Assembly (NCBI GenBank): GCA_965279195.1
Contig: CBDIHP010000039.1
Coordinates: 186,001 to 250,000, forward strand
Direction: 5' to 3'
Origin: CBDIHP01 sp965279195
GTDB lineage: Bacteria > Planctomycetota > Planctomycetia > Isosphaerales > Isosphaeraceae
Length of the DNA stretch: 64,000 nucleotides
In this document: in pieces, positions 24,859 through 32,637 of the stretch
How the letters are laid out: every line of letters begins with the position of its first letter
Position numbering within the stretch: position 1 is the stretch's first letter
Notes under the pieces: model-generated
Told to the model about the DNA's origin: nothing
What the model saw: the letters and a program-made list of their open reading frames with translations, nothing else
The model's database searches: none
Made by a program: the position numbers and the translations under genes

Positions 24859-25331
24859 GGGGCCTCGGGCTCCCGCCCGGCGCCACGACCCGAGGTCAAA
24901 GCTCCGACGGCCTGGAACCCTACTTCGCCCTCCGCCCGCACGACCCCGACGCCTGCGTCCCGGCCGGCTCCAAGCGGCCCTGCCCCACCTGCGGCGGGGC
25001 CTGCAAACGCGACCGCTCGATGTTCGTCTGCATGGGCTGCCACGGCGTCAGCCCGAGCCGGCAGAAGAAGTACGACGCCCAGCGGCGCGACGACGAGCTG
25101 GCCGAGATCGGCCGCAAGCGGGCCGCGAAGAAGATCAGGTTCCAGGCGAAGCTCAGCCAGAAGCAACGCCGCTCGCTGGTCGCCGAATACGGGGCCGAGG
25201 CGGAAGCCTGGCTCGCCAGCATCGACCAGCCGGCCAACGACCGCTGGACGCCCGACTTCCAGCTCGACGCGCTCGACCACGTCGAGCCGCCCCACCCGCA
25301 CATCGCCGAACCGGACAAGGGCACCGAATGA
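24855..25331 (+). CDS. Zinc-ribbon phage protein
   Basis: The 158-residue protein contains CPTCGGACKRDRSMFVCMGC near residues 39-58, a four-cysteine zinc ribbon, then a basic helical segment (IGRKRAAKKIRFQAKLSQKQ) and an acidic tail. The TTG start overlaps the previous stop and follows GAGGGCGAGAG. The basic helix suggests nucleic-acid binding. Confidence 0.5.
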   Translation: MRGLGLPPGATTRGQSSDGLEPYFALRPHDPDACVPAGSKRPCPTCGGACKRDRSMFVCMGCHGVSPSRQKKYDAQRRDDELAEIGRKRAAKKIRFQAKLSQKQRRSLVAEYGAEAEAWLASIDQPANDRWTPDFQLDALDHVEPPHPHIAEPDKGTE

Positions 25332-25627
25332 CCCCGATCATCCCCGGCCACAAGTATTCGCTCGCCAACATGGACGGCTCCCCGGAGCAGGTCCTGACCT
25401 TCATCCGCAAGGAACCCCGCGATGGGTTCTTCGCGACCGTGGAGGACGGCACGACGAACGAAGAGGTGCTGAAGGTCCTGATCGATCGCATCCAGGCCCT
25501 CAACGCCAAGGCCGCCTGCCGCGAGAACGCGATCTGCCTCACGCACCTGGAGACCGCGCTCCTCTGGCTGGAGAAGCGGACCCGGGACCGCCAGGCCCGC
25601 GGCGTCGAAGGCACTCCGAAGCCCTGA
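25328..25627 (+). CDS. Acb2/Tad1-like hairpin-domain protein (putative immune-signal sponge)
   Basis: The 99-residue protein has a short N-terminal beta part (about 1-38) and then TTNEEVLKVLIDRIQALNAK, followed by ACRENAICLTHLETALLWLE and a KRTRDRQARGVEG tail. This helix order and the RENA..L..LE.AL.WL..RT..R..RGVEG pattern match what I recall of the Acb2/Tad1 hairpin domain. Proteins of that family bind cyclic oligonucleotides or glycocyclic ADP-ribose and so disable host CBASS or Thoeris defence. Its place among small accessory genes ahead of the structural operon fits. Start overlaps the previous stop (ATGA). Assignment from memory of the family; ligand unknown. Confidence 0.6.
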   Translation: MTPIIPGHKYSLANMDGSPEQVLTFIRKEPRDGFFATVEDGTTNEEVLKVLIDRIQALNAKAACRENAICLTHLETALLWLEKRTRDRQARGVEGTPKP

Positions 25628-25633
25628 TCGGCC

Positions 25634-25918
25634 TTGATCCACAAGCCAACACCGCCCCCGACCCGGCTTGAAACCGACGACGCCGGCAACCTCCGGCTCG
25701 TCGTCCGCACCGCGCGGCAGCTCAACCGGTTCGACCTGGGCGTCCACGTGACCGCCTATCCGCGCTGGTGGAACCGCCTCAAGCTGCACCTGATGCGGGA
25801 CTGGATCGCCCTGGAAGACCTCTTCTACCGGGATTCGAGGGACGCCGCCGAGTCCGCCGAGGAGTATCGACGCGACCTCGAATTCGGATATCGACAGGAC
25901 ACGAGGGTTACGACGTGA
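25634..25918 (+). CDS. Unknown small phage protein
   Basis: The 94-residue protein starts at TTG 25634, six bases after the previous stop. It has a beta-rich first half (NLRLVVRTARQLNRFDLGVH) and an amphipathic, aromatic and acidic second half. Its stop overlaps the next GTG start. No family recognised. Confidence 0.45.
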   Translation: MIHKPTPPPTRLETDDAGNLRLVVRTARQLNRFDLGVHVTAYPRWWNRLKLHLMRDWIALEDLFYRDSRDAAESAEEYRRDLEFGYRQDTRVTT

Positions 25919-26157
25919 GCAAGCCTGCCGGGACCGCCGCCGAGGTCACGCAAGTCGCTGCCGCCTACGGCGAGCCGATCGACACCGAGCCGGCCCGGGC
26001 CGCGACCTTCGAGGTCCGGGGTTCCGCCCACCGATTCTCGCAGCTCCTGATCGCGACGGTGCCCAAGGGCCGCCACTTGAACAAGGCGCTGCAGCTCGTC
26101 GAGATGGCCTACCTCGTCGCCCGCCAGGGCATCGAGACGAACCCGCCGCCCGCCTGA
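25915..26157 (+). CDS. Unknown small phage protein
   Basis: The 80-residue protein starts at a GTG overlapping the previous stop (GTGA). It has a strand followed by FSQLLIATVPKGRHLNKALQ and a helix LVEMAYLVARQGIE. The compact alpha/beta layout and position beside the Acb2/Tad1-like gene make it another candidate counter-defence or regulatory small protein, but there is no recognised motif. Confidence 0.45.
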   Translation: MSKPAGTAAEVTQVAAAYGEPIDTEPARAATFEVRGSAHRFSQLLIATVPKGRHLNKALQLVEMAYLVARQGIETNPPPA

Positions 26158-26158
26158 G

Positions 26159-26377
26159 TTGCGACGTCTCCGCCACGCCCTGGCCGACGCCGGGCTCCAC
26201 GTGCTCCTGATCGCCGCGGCCCTGGCCCTGATCTTCCGCCTCTGCCCCACGGTGCCCTGGGATGACGACGACGATGAGACCCCTGATCTCGCTGGCCGAC
26301 GCCCTACGCAGGTCGCTCCCGCTCTCCCTCGGCCTGTACGTGGGCCTGGGCGCGGTGTTGATCCTGTGCGGCGCTAA
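26159..26377 (+). CDS. Possible small membrane protein
   Basis: The 72-residue frame starts at TTG two bases after the previous stop. Residues 9-28 form one hydrophobic helix (ADAGLHVLLIAAALALIFRL) followed by an acidic run. The last 40 residues overlap the next gene in another frame and look non-coding, so the real extent is doubtful. Confidence 0.3.
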   Translation: MRRLRHALADAGLHVLLIAAALALIFRLCPTVPWDDDDDETPDLAGRRPTQVAPALPRPVRGPGRGVDPVRR

Positions 26378-26441
26378 TGCCCTCGTCGCCTGGCCCGCCT
26401 CAATGGCGGTCGCCTGCGTGATGCTGCTCTGCGTGCGATGA
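26262..26441 (+). CDS. Two-helix membrane microprotein
   Basis: The 59-residue product (MTTTMRPLISLADALRR...) has two hydrophobic helices (about 19-37 and 40-57) with a tight turn. Its stop is coupled to the next gene (CGATGA). The frame is too short for a standard ORF cut-off but is well supported by coupling. Might be holin-like or a small accessory. Confidence 0.5.
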   Translation: MTTTMRPLISLADALRRSLPLSLGLYVGLGAVLILCGANALVAWPASMAVACVMLLCVR

Positions 26442-26674
26442 CCGCCCCCCGCTGCGACGGCTGCCTGTTCTACGTCCCCCTCGGGGAGGTTGGCGACCGC
26501 GTCGGCGACTGCCGCCGATTGCCGCCCGTCGTCGTCGTCGTCGAGGCCATGTCCACCGAATACCCGCTGGTGCCCGCCGACTCCTGGTGCGGGGAGCACC
26601 GGCCGATCGAGCCGGACCCGACGCCCGCGTGGGAGAGGCTGTGGGCGAAGCCCGATCACATGGCCGCCCCATGA
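26438..26674 (+). CDS. Small cysteine-motif phage protein
   Basis: The 78-residue protein has CDGCLFYVPL, GDCRRLPP and SWCGEHRP. This CXXC...C...WCGEH arrangement is common in small phage proteins with a metal or Fe-S-like cysteine cluster. Coupled at both ends by ATGA overlaps. Function unknown. Confidence 0.55.
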   Translation: MTAPRCDGCLFYVPLGEVGDRVGDCRRLPPVVVVVEAMSTEYPLVPADSWCGEHRPIEPDPTPAWERLWAKPDHMAAP

Positions 26675-26763
26675 GCAGCCGAGTCGCCATCGCCTTCGTC
26701 GGCGTGTCCGCCCTGGCCGCGCTCTCCGTCGCCACGGCGCTCGCGTGGGCGACGCTCCGATGA
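26671..26763 (+). CDS. 30-residue membrane microprotein
   Basis: The frame encodes one hydrophobic helix (VAIAFVGVSALAALSVATAL) flanked by MSSR and WATLR. Start and stop overlap both neighbours (ATGA at each side), which is the main evidence that it is translated. Could regulate a membrane process or lysis. Confidence 0.4.
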   Translation: MSSRVAIAFVGVSALAALSVATALAWATLR

Positions 26764-27164
26764 TCCTGCCCGGAGACACGCATCCGATGGCCGCCTATCG
26801 CAAACGACCCGTCGTCATCGACGCGATCACGTTCGACGAGCTGGTCAAGCACGGCGTCGACAGCGGCGTGCCGACCTATCGGGGCATGCCCTGGTCGTTC
26901 AGCTACAACGGCCACCCGGTCACCCACGAGAACGACGACCTGTACCTGATCGGCAACAAGACCGGCACGCTGCGGTTCGGCCGCGGCGACATGCTGATCA
27001 CCGGCCACGACGGCGAGGTCTACCCCTGCCCGGGGGCGACCTTCGCCCACATCTACGAGCCGTTCATCGAGCCCATCCCGAAGCCCGAGCCGCTCCCCGC
27101 CTGGAAACGCCCCTGGCACCGCCTCCGGCTCTGGTTCTCGCTGTTGCCGCTGATCCCCGACTGA
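26760..27164 (+). CDS. Conserved phage protein of the RKRPVVIDA...YPCPGATF type
   Basis: The 134-residue protein opens MAAYRKRPVVIDAITFDELV after a 9-residue lead and later has GRGDMLITGHDGEVYPCPGA, then FAHIYEPF. This pattern (RKKPV.IEA..W, GD.II.G..GE.YPC, YE.) is one of the most widespread small phage proteins and has no assigned function. A Trp/Arg-rich tail of about 25 residues is an addition. Confidence 0.65.
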   Translation: MILPGDTHPMAAYRKRPVVIDAITFDELVKHGVDSGVPTYRGMPWSFSYNGHPVTHENDDLYLIGNKTGTLRFGRGDMLITGHDGEVYPCPGATFAHIYEPFIEPIPKPEPLPAWKRPWHRLRLWFSLLPLIPD

Positions 27165-27258
27165 CGCCCCCGCAATGGCCCCCGCCGCCGCCCGGGCCCC
27201 CGCGACCGCTCGCCGTCGCGCCGGGCCGGCGGGGGCGACCACCCAGAGGACCGACCGC

Positions 27259-28035
27259 GTGAGAGCCCGCACGATCGCCGCCGCCCTGCTCCCGCTGATC
27301 CTGGCCGTCTCGCCGATCGCCGACGCGCAGGCCCCGCCGCCGACGCCCTCGCCGGCCCCGGCCGCGGAGCAGCAGGCCAAGGCGGTGATCACGCTGTTCG
27401 ACGGCCGCCCGGTCCCCGCGTCGTGGCGCCAGGGATTCAGCGTCCCGCTCTCGGCCGCGAGGTCCTCCGCCGGCGCCAAGCCCCGGTCCGTCGTCTGGTA
27501 CGTCGAGCCCCCCGAGTACGACCAGTACAGCGTCCGCCGCGACGACGGCCGCTCGATCGACATCCAGACCGGCGTCGAGCCCGTCACGCTACGGGTCCGC
27601 CTGGCCGTGGCCAAGGGCGACACCTTCGACGAGTCGGTCGCCGAGATCAAGGTGGGCGAGCCCAGGCCGCCGCCCCCGCGCCCTCCCCCGACGCCCGGCC
27701 CGCAGCCCGACCCCAATCCGCCCCCGACGCCCCCGCCCAGCCCGGTCCCGACCGACCCGTTCGGCCGCCTGGCCTACAGCTACGGCCAGGCCGTCACGGC
27801 CACCTACGCGGAGACGCTCGACGAGTCGGCCTCGATGCTGGCCGCCGGCGTCTCCCGCGCCGCGATCACGTCCGACTTCGAGAAACGCTGGAAGGCCCGC
27901 CGCGACCAGGCGTTCAAGGCCATCGCCGCCGAGTACGCGAAGCTCGCCCCCGACGACCGCGAGCCGACCGCCGACGAGAAGGCGAAGCTCGCCCAGGCCT
28001 GGCGCGACTTCGCCAGGGGGATGCGCAACAGGTGA
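27259..28035 (+). CDS. Exported protein with Pro-rich linker
   Basis: The 258-residue protein starts at GTG 27259 behind AGAGGACC, giving a clean signal peptide (ARTIAAALLPLILAVSPIADAQA). A beta-rich domain follows (about 45-135; VVWYVEPPEYDQYSVRRDDG), then a pure proline-rich linker (about 138-175) and a helical C-terminal domain. Its stop overlaps the peptidase gene's start, so the two are probably made together; an envelope-directed role in lysis or entry is a reasonable inference. Confidence 0.55.
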   Translation: MRARTIAAALLPLILAVSPIADAQAPPPTPSPAPAAEQQAKAVITLFDGRPVPASWRQGFSVPLSAARSSAGAKPRSVVWYVEPPEYDQYSVRRDDGRSIDIQTGVEPVTLRVRLAVAKGDTFDESVAEIKVGEPRPPPPRPPPTPGPQPDPNPPPTPPPSPVPTDPFGRLAYSYGQAVTATYAETLDESASMLAAGVSRAAITSDFEKRWKARRDQAFKAIAAEYAKLAPDDREPTADEKAKLAQAWRDFARGMRNR

Positions 28036-28955
28036 CCGACGACGCCCCCGACATCATCGACGACGACGCCCCGACCGTGCCCGGCTGGCTGTTCGGCTGG
28101 ACCGACCACCCCGACCGGCTGGCCGTCGCCGCCGCCGCGCCCACCCTGTTCGGGGTCGAGCCCGGGTTCGCCGCCGACGCCGACGATTTGAAGGACGTCT
28201 TCCTCCCGAAAGCGTGGAAGGAAGTCCTCGGGTCCTACCCGGCCTACCCGGCGCAGCAGATCGGCGACTGCACCAGCTTCGGCGCGGGCCACGCACTGGA
28301 CCTGCTCCAGTGCGTCGAGATCGCCCTGGGCGAGCCCGAGGAATACAAGGAAATCTGCACCGAGGCGATCTACGGCATCGGCCGCGAGGTCGCCGGGATG
28401 CTCGGCTCGGGCGACGGCTGCTACGGCGGCGCGGTGGCGAAGGCCCTCACCGACCACGGCGCCGTGCCCCGCGAGGCCGTCGGAGCCTACTCGGGCCAGC
28501 GGGCCAAGCAATGGGGCCGCTCCGGCGTCCCCCGCGAGATCAAGGACCTCTGCGGCAAGCAGAAGCTCGGGGCCGCCACCCTCGTCGCCACCAAGGCCGA
28601 ACTGGACGCCGCCCTGAACAGCGGCTATCCGGTCACCGTCGCCAGCAACCAGGGCTTCACCCAGCCCCGGGATTCGAAGGGCATCTGCTACCCGCGCGGC
28701 TCCTGGCCGCACCAGATGGCCATCGTCGGCCGGGCGTGGATCGACGGAAAGCCCTTCTACCTGATCATCCAGTCCTGGGGCGACCAGCTCCCCGGCGGCC
28801 CGACCTCCCGCGACCAGCCGGCCTTCTCGTTCTTCGCCCCCGCCGACGCGGTGTACCGCATGATCGGCAACCGCGACTCCTGGGCGTTCAGCCTCTGGGG
28901 CGGTTTCCAGCGCCGCGACCTGCCGCCCGGCTGGTCTTACATGGGGATGTCCTGA
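28032..28955 (+). CDS. Papain-fold (C1-like) cysteine peptidase
   Basis: The 307-residue protein shows the catalytic triad of papain-type enzymes. QQIGDCTSFGAGHA carries the nucleophile Cys (near residue 79) with its oxyanion Gln. Then come WPHQMAIVGRAW with the His and LIIQSWGDQ with a Gln/Ser-Trp-Gly in the usual Asn-Ser-Trp-Gly place. No signal peptide. Next to it are an exported protein and small membrane proteins, so it could be the lysis enzyme of this phage, whose host has an unusual envelope; prohead protease is an alternative. Confidence 0.7.
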   Translation: MTDDAPDIIDDDAPTVPGWLFGWTDHPDRLAVAAAAPTLFGVEPGFAADADDLKDVFLPKAWKEVLGSYPAYPAQQIGDCTSFGAGHALDLLQCVEIALGEPEEYKEICTEAIYGIGREVAGMLGSGDGCYGGAVAKALTDHGAVPREAVGAYSGQRAKQWGRSGVPREIKDLCGKQKLGAATLVATKAELDAALNSGYPVTVASNQGFTQPRDSKGICYPRGSWPHQMAIVGRAWIDGKPFYLIIQSWGDQLPGGPTSRDQPAFSFFAPADAVYRMIGNRDSWAFSLWGGFQRRDLPPGWSYMGMS

Positions 28956-28957
28956 CC

Positions 28958-29173
28958 ATGCCCTCCGATAGCACGCCCGCCGCGACCCCGAAGCCCATCT
29001 CCAGGCGCCACGCCCAGGTCGTCGGCGACCTCATCCGGGCCAACCCGAAGATGGACCCGGCGAAGCTCGCCCGGGTCGCCCTCGGCATCCTCAAGGCCCT
29101 GGGCTACGACGTGGGCCCGATCGTCAAGCTCCTGATCGACCTCGGCCTCCCCGACCCGACCGCCAAGACGTGA
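28958..29173 (+). CDS. Small phage protein
   Basis: The 71-residue protein has a Pro/Thr N terminus then a helical domain (RHAQVVGDLIRANPKMDPAK, LARVALGILKALGYDVGPIV). It starts three bases after the peptidase stop, and its own stop overlaps the next GTG. No family recognised. Confidence 0.5.
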   Translation: MPSDSTPAATPKPISRRHAQVVGDLIRANPKMDPAKLARVALGILKALGYDVGPIVKLLIDLGLPDPTAKT

Positions 29174-29484
29174 GGGCCGCCGTGAACCCATTCAACTGGC
29201 TCCTCCGCTGGAAGCCCGCCCCCGGCGCCGTCCGGGGATCGGTCTCCGCCGGCGACGCGCTGGCCGCGATCTCGGGCGCCGCGATCGCCTTCGCCGCCGC
29301 CTGGCCCACGATCGAGGTCGCGCTCCGCTCGGTCCTGCCGGCCCTGCCGGACACGGCCCGGCCGACGGCCTCGCTGCTGATCTCCACCGCCGCCGCCGCC
29401 GTGGCGTTCGCGACCCAGCTCTATCGCATGTGGCACCAGGGCGGACCGCCCCCGCCGCCCCCGCCGGATCGGGGGGCGTCGTGA
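29170..29484 (+). CDS. Two-helix membrane protein, holin candidate
   Basis: The 104-residue protein has two transmembrane helices (about 28-50 and 65-85), a short loop and a cytoplasmic Pro-rich tail. With the similar protein directly after it and the peptidase just before, it fits a holin/antiholin pair. GTG start overlaps the previous stop. Confidence 0.45.
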   Translation: MRAAVNPFNWLLRWKPAPGAVRGSVSAGDALAAISGAAIAFAAAWPTIEVALRSVLPALPDTARPTASLLISTAAAAVAFATQLYRMWHQGGPPPPPPPDRGAS

Positions 29485-29741
29485 GTTCCATCTCCCTCGC
29501 CGCCGCAACCCCACCGGATTCGCCGATGATCGACCCCGGCCACGCCGAAGGCGCCTCGAAGATCGGCGTCGCCCTCACCACTGCCGCCTCCACCGTGGCG
29601 TTCGCGGTGTCGATCGAGTCGGTCGACCGGCTCCTGGTCGTCGGCACCCACGCCCTCACCTTCGCGGTGACCTCCGTCGTGGCCTACGCCACATTCGCCC
29701 CCCGCCTGGCCAGGCTCTGGGCCCGGCTGCACGGCCGCTGA
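29481..29741 (+). CDS. Second small membrane protein, holin/antiholin candidate
   Basis: The 86-residue protein starts at a GTG overlapping the previous stop. It has two hydrophobic helices (about 27-45 and 52-72) and a basic tail (RLARLWARLHGR), the usual C-terminal charge of holins. Confidence 0.45.
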   Translation: MSSISLAAATPPDSPMIDPGHAEGASKIGVALTTAASTVAFAVSIESVDRLLVVGTHALTFAVTSVVAYATFAPRLARLWARLHGR

Positions 29742-29790
29742 TCGACCCAACCCGACCCCGCCCGACCCAACCCCACCGCCGAGGACCCGC

Positions 29791-30555
29791 GTGCTCCGCA
29801 TCGAGGCCGTCTCCGTCTGCGTCGACTACGGCGACATCCTGGCGCACGTGGCGCCCTGGAACCTCGCCGCCCTGGACCGCTGGGTGGTCGTCACGACCCC
29901 CGACGACGAGCGGACCCGCGAGGTCTGCCGCCGATTCTCGATCGAGACGCTCCTCTCCCGCGAGCACCGCCGCGACGCCAGCGAGTTCGCCAAGGGCCGC
30001 ATGGTCGAGGCCGGCCTCCGCCAGCTCGGCAACGACGCCTGGCACCTCCACCTCGACGCCGACATCGTCCTGCCCCGGATGACCCGCCGCATCCTCGAAT
30101 CGGCCCACCTCGACGAGGAGAAGGTCTACGGCGCCGACCGCGTCATGGTCCGGAGCTGGGAGGGCTGGATGAAGCTCCTCGGCTCGGGCTGGCTCGACTA
30201 CCACGCCGACTACCACTGCCGCGTCAACTTCCCGCCCGGCTACGAGGTCGGGACACGCTGGGCCGACCCGCAGATGGGCTACGTCCCGATCGGGTTCTTC
30301 CAGCTCGCCCACGCCAGCTCGATCGAGTACCGCGGGGTCCGCCAGAAGGCGTACCCGGCCCGCCACGGCGACGCCTGCCGCACCGACGTCCAGTACGGCC
30401 TGAACTGGGACCGCCGCGACCGCGTGCTGCTCCCCGAGCTGATCGTGGCGCACCTCGAATCCGAGCCGGCCAGGCTCGGCGCCAACTGGAAGGGCCGCAA
30501 GACGAAGCCCTTCGGCCCGCCCTGCGACGGCCGCAAGCCGCCCCATTCGTACTGA
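29791..30555 (+). CDS. GT-A-type glycosyltransferase
   Basis: The 254-residue protein resembles nucleotide-sugar glycosyltransferases of the GT-A fold. The N-terminal Rossmann-like part contains VVTTPDDERT and LHLDADIVLPRMTRR carries the metal-binding DXD (near residue 90). A conserved WADPQMGYVPIGFFQL segment and a C-terminal His-rich end follow. GTG start with GAGGACCCGC in front. Position directly before terminase is unusual. It could glycosylate virion proteins, host surface or modified DNA. Confidence 0.65.
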   Translation: MLRIEAVSVCVDYGDILAHVAPWNLAALDRWVVVTTPDDERTREVCRRFSIETLLSREHRRDASEFAKGRMVEAGLRQLGNDAWHLHLDADIVLPRMTRRILESAHLDEEKVYGADRVMVRSWEGWMKLLGSGWLDYHADYHCRVNFPPGYEVGTRWADPQMGYVPIGFFQLAHASSIEYRGVRQKAYPARHGDACRTDVQYGLNWDRRDRVLLPELIVAHLESEPARLGANWKGRKTKPFGPPCDGRKPPHSY

Positions 30556-30558
30556 CGT

Positions 30559-31146
30559 GTGTCGTCCCAAGCCCACTACTCGCCCGAGAACCTCGCCGAG
30601 GCCGCCCGGCTCTCCTCCCGGGGCTGGACCCACGAGCGGATCGCGGCCCATCAGGGTTTCGCCCGCGAGACGGTCTCCAGGCACCTCGCCGAGCACCACC
30701 GCCGGGCCCTCGCCGACCTCCGCTCCCGCCGCGCCGAGCTGCTGGGCCAGCAGATCGAGCAGTATCTCGAGCTGATCTACCAGGCCTGGCGCGAGTGGCG
30801 ACGCTCCCGCCGCGACGCGACGACGACGACGACGGGCCGCGAGGGGACCGAGATGTCCCAGGTCGCCAGGGCCGAGGACGGCACGGTCCGCCTGAAGGAG
30901 ACGATCGAGGTCTGGGAGGCCGACATCGAGACGGCCTCGAAGGTCGAGGGCCGCACCGGCGACCCCAGGTACCTCCGCGAGATCCGCGAGCTGATGGCCG
31001 ACCTCCGCAAGCTCGCCGGCGTCGACACCCCCGACCGGATCAGCGACCTCCGCCTCGACGACGCGGCCTCCGCCGACGTCCCCGAGCGGCTCCGGCTGGC
31101 GCTGGAGCGCTCCTACCCCGAGACAGGTGAGACCCCCGAGACATGA
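30559..31146 (+). CDS. Terminase small subunit candidate
   Basis: The 195-residue protein has an N-terminal homeodomain-like helix-turn-helix (RLSSRGWTHERIAAHQGFAR, then ETVSRHLAEHH) followed by long charged helices for oligomerisation and a C-terminal tail. It lies immediately upstream of and overlaps the terminase large gene (ATGA), the normal place for the DNA-recognising packaging subunit. Confidence 0.65.
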   Translation: MSSQAHYSPENLAEAARLSSRGWTHERIAAHQGFARETVSRHLAEHHRRALADLRSRRAELLGQQIEQYLELIYQAWREWRRSRRDATTTTTGREGTEMSQVARAEDGTVRLKETIEVWEADIETASKVEGRTGDPRYLREIRELMADLRKLAGVDTPDRISDLRLDDAASADVPERLRLALERSYPETGETPET

Positions 31147-32630
31147 TCGCGACCGTCCTCCGACTCGCCGCCCTCTCCCTCGCCATCCTCGCCGGGCAAC
31201 CCCCGATGGACCGACTGCAGCAGTGCGTCGACGCCGCCCGCGCGGCCGGCTGCCCCCGCGACCAGGTCGCCCGGTACCTCGCCGCCAACCTCGCCCCCAC
31301 GCCCCGCCAGTGGGCCGCGGCGGCGGCGGCCCGGCTGTGCGACCTCCCCTCCGGCCCCACCCGGGTCGGATACGGCGGGGCCCGCGGCGGCGGCAAGAGC
31401 CACTGGGGCCTGGCCCAGGTCTTCGTGGACGACTGCGGCCGGGTGCCGGGGCTCAAGTTCCTCTACCTCCGCAAGGTGGGCAAGGCCGGGCGCGAGCAGG
31501 TCCAGGACCTCCGCCGCTCGGTGCTGCACTCGACGCCCCACGAATACAAGGCGTCCGAGGGCGTGCTGGTCCGCAGGGACAACGGCTCCCGCGTCGTGCT
31601 CGGCCATTTCCAGACCGACAAGGACATCGACGCCTACCTGGGTCTCGAATATGACGGGGTCCTGATCGAGGAGGCGACCCAGCTCACGGCGAGGAAGGTC
31701 AAGGACATCGCCACCTGCGTCCGCACCAGCAAGCCGACCTGGGCGTGGCGGCCGAGGATCTACTTCACGACCAACCCCGGCAACGTCGGCCACGCCTGGT
31801 TCAAGGCCCTGTTCATCGCCCCGCTCCGGGCCGGCTCCGAGCGCGACACCCGGTTCGTCCAGGCCACCGTCCGCGACAACCCGCACGTCAACCCCGAGTA
31901 CCGGGCCAGCCTGGAATCCCTCACCGGCTGGCAGCGCAAGGCCTGGCTCGACGGCGACTGGGACTGCCTGGCCGGCCAGTTCTTCACCGGCTTCGACCGC
32001 GACGTCCACGTCATCCGGCCCTTCGACGCGGTGCCGCTCGCCTGGCGGCTGGCGCTGTCGCTCGACTACGGCTACACCCACCAGACGGTCGTCACGCTCC
32101 TGGCCCGCACGCCCGACGGCGTCCGCTACGCGCTGGACTGCCACCGGGGCCGCCGGCTGCTCACGCCCCAGCACGACGCCGGCATCCGCTCGATGCTCGC
32201 CCGCAACCGCGTCGAGCCCCGGCGGGTCTCCCGGTTCGTGGCCGGCTCGGACGTGTTCGCCAAGCGGCACGACGGCAGGAGCGTGGCCGAGTCCTACGCC
32301 GCGCTGGGGTGGGACCTGGAGGCCGCCGACATGGACCGCCTCAACGGCGCCGCCGAGATCCTCGCCGGGCTGGGCTCGAAGGGGGGCGACGGCGGCCCGA
32401 CCGTGGCCCCGACCCTGTTCGTCTCCGAACGCTGCCCCGAGCTGGCCGACTCGCTGCCGGCGCTGGAGCACGACCCGAACCGCCCCGAGGACGTCCGCAA
32501 GGTCGACTGCGACGACGACGGCAACGGCGGCGACGACGACTACGACTCGTTCCGATACGGGGTGATGGCCCTGGCCGAGAGCCCGTCGATCTCCGTGGGC
32601 GTCAACCCGTTCGCGGGATACAGGGGCTGA
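31143..32630 (+). CDS. Terminase large subunit
   Basis: The 495-residue protein is the ATP-driven packaging motor and nuclease. Walker A GGARGGGKS is near residue 79-86; Walker B with catalytic acid is YDGVLIEEATQL (170-181); the coupling motif is FTTNPGN. The RNase H-like nuclease acids are in LSLDYGY (Asp308), VAGSDVF and DDDYDSFRYG. The first 21 residues are hydrophobic and odd for a terminase, so translation may really begin at ATG 31206 (MDRLQQ). Confidence 0.9.
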   Translation: MIATVLRLAALSLAILAGQPPMDRLQQCVDAARAAGCPRDQVARYLAANLAPTPRQWAAAAAARLCDLPSGPTRVGYGGARGGGKSHWGLAQVFVDDCGRVPGLKFLYLRKVGKAGREQVQDLRRSVLHSTPHEYKASEGVLVRRDNGSRVVLGHFQTDKDIDAYLGLEYDGVLIEEATQLTARKVKDIATCVRTSKPTWAWRPRIYFTTNPGNVGHAWFKALFIAPLRAGSERDTRFVQATVRDNPHVNPEYRASLESLTGWQRKAWLDGDWDCLAGQFFTGFDRDVHVIRPFDAVPLAWRLALSLDYGYTHQTVVTLLARTPDGVRYALDCHRGRRLLTPQHDAGIRSMLARNRVEPRRVSRFVAGSDVFAKRHDGRSVAESYAALGWDLEAADMDRLNGAAEILAGLGSKGGDGGPTVAPTLFVSERCPELADSLPALEHDPNRPEDVRKVDCDDDGNGGDDDYDSFRYGVMALAESPSISVGVNPFAGYRG

Positions 32631-32637
32631 ACCCCGC

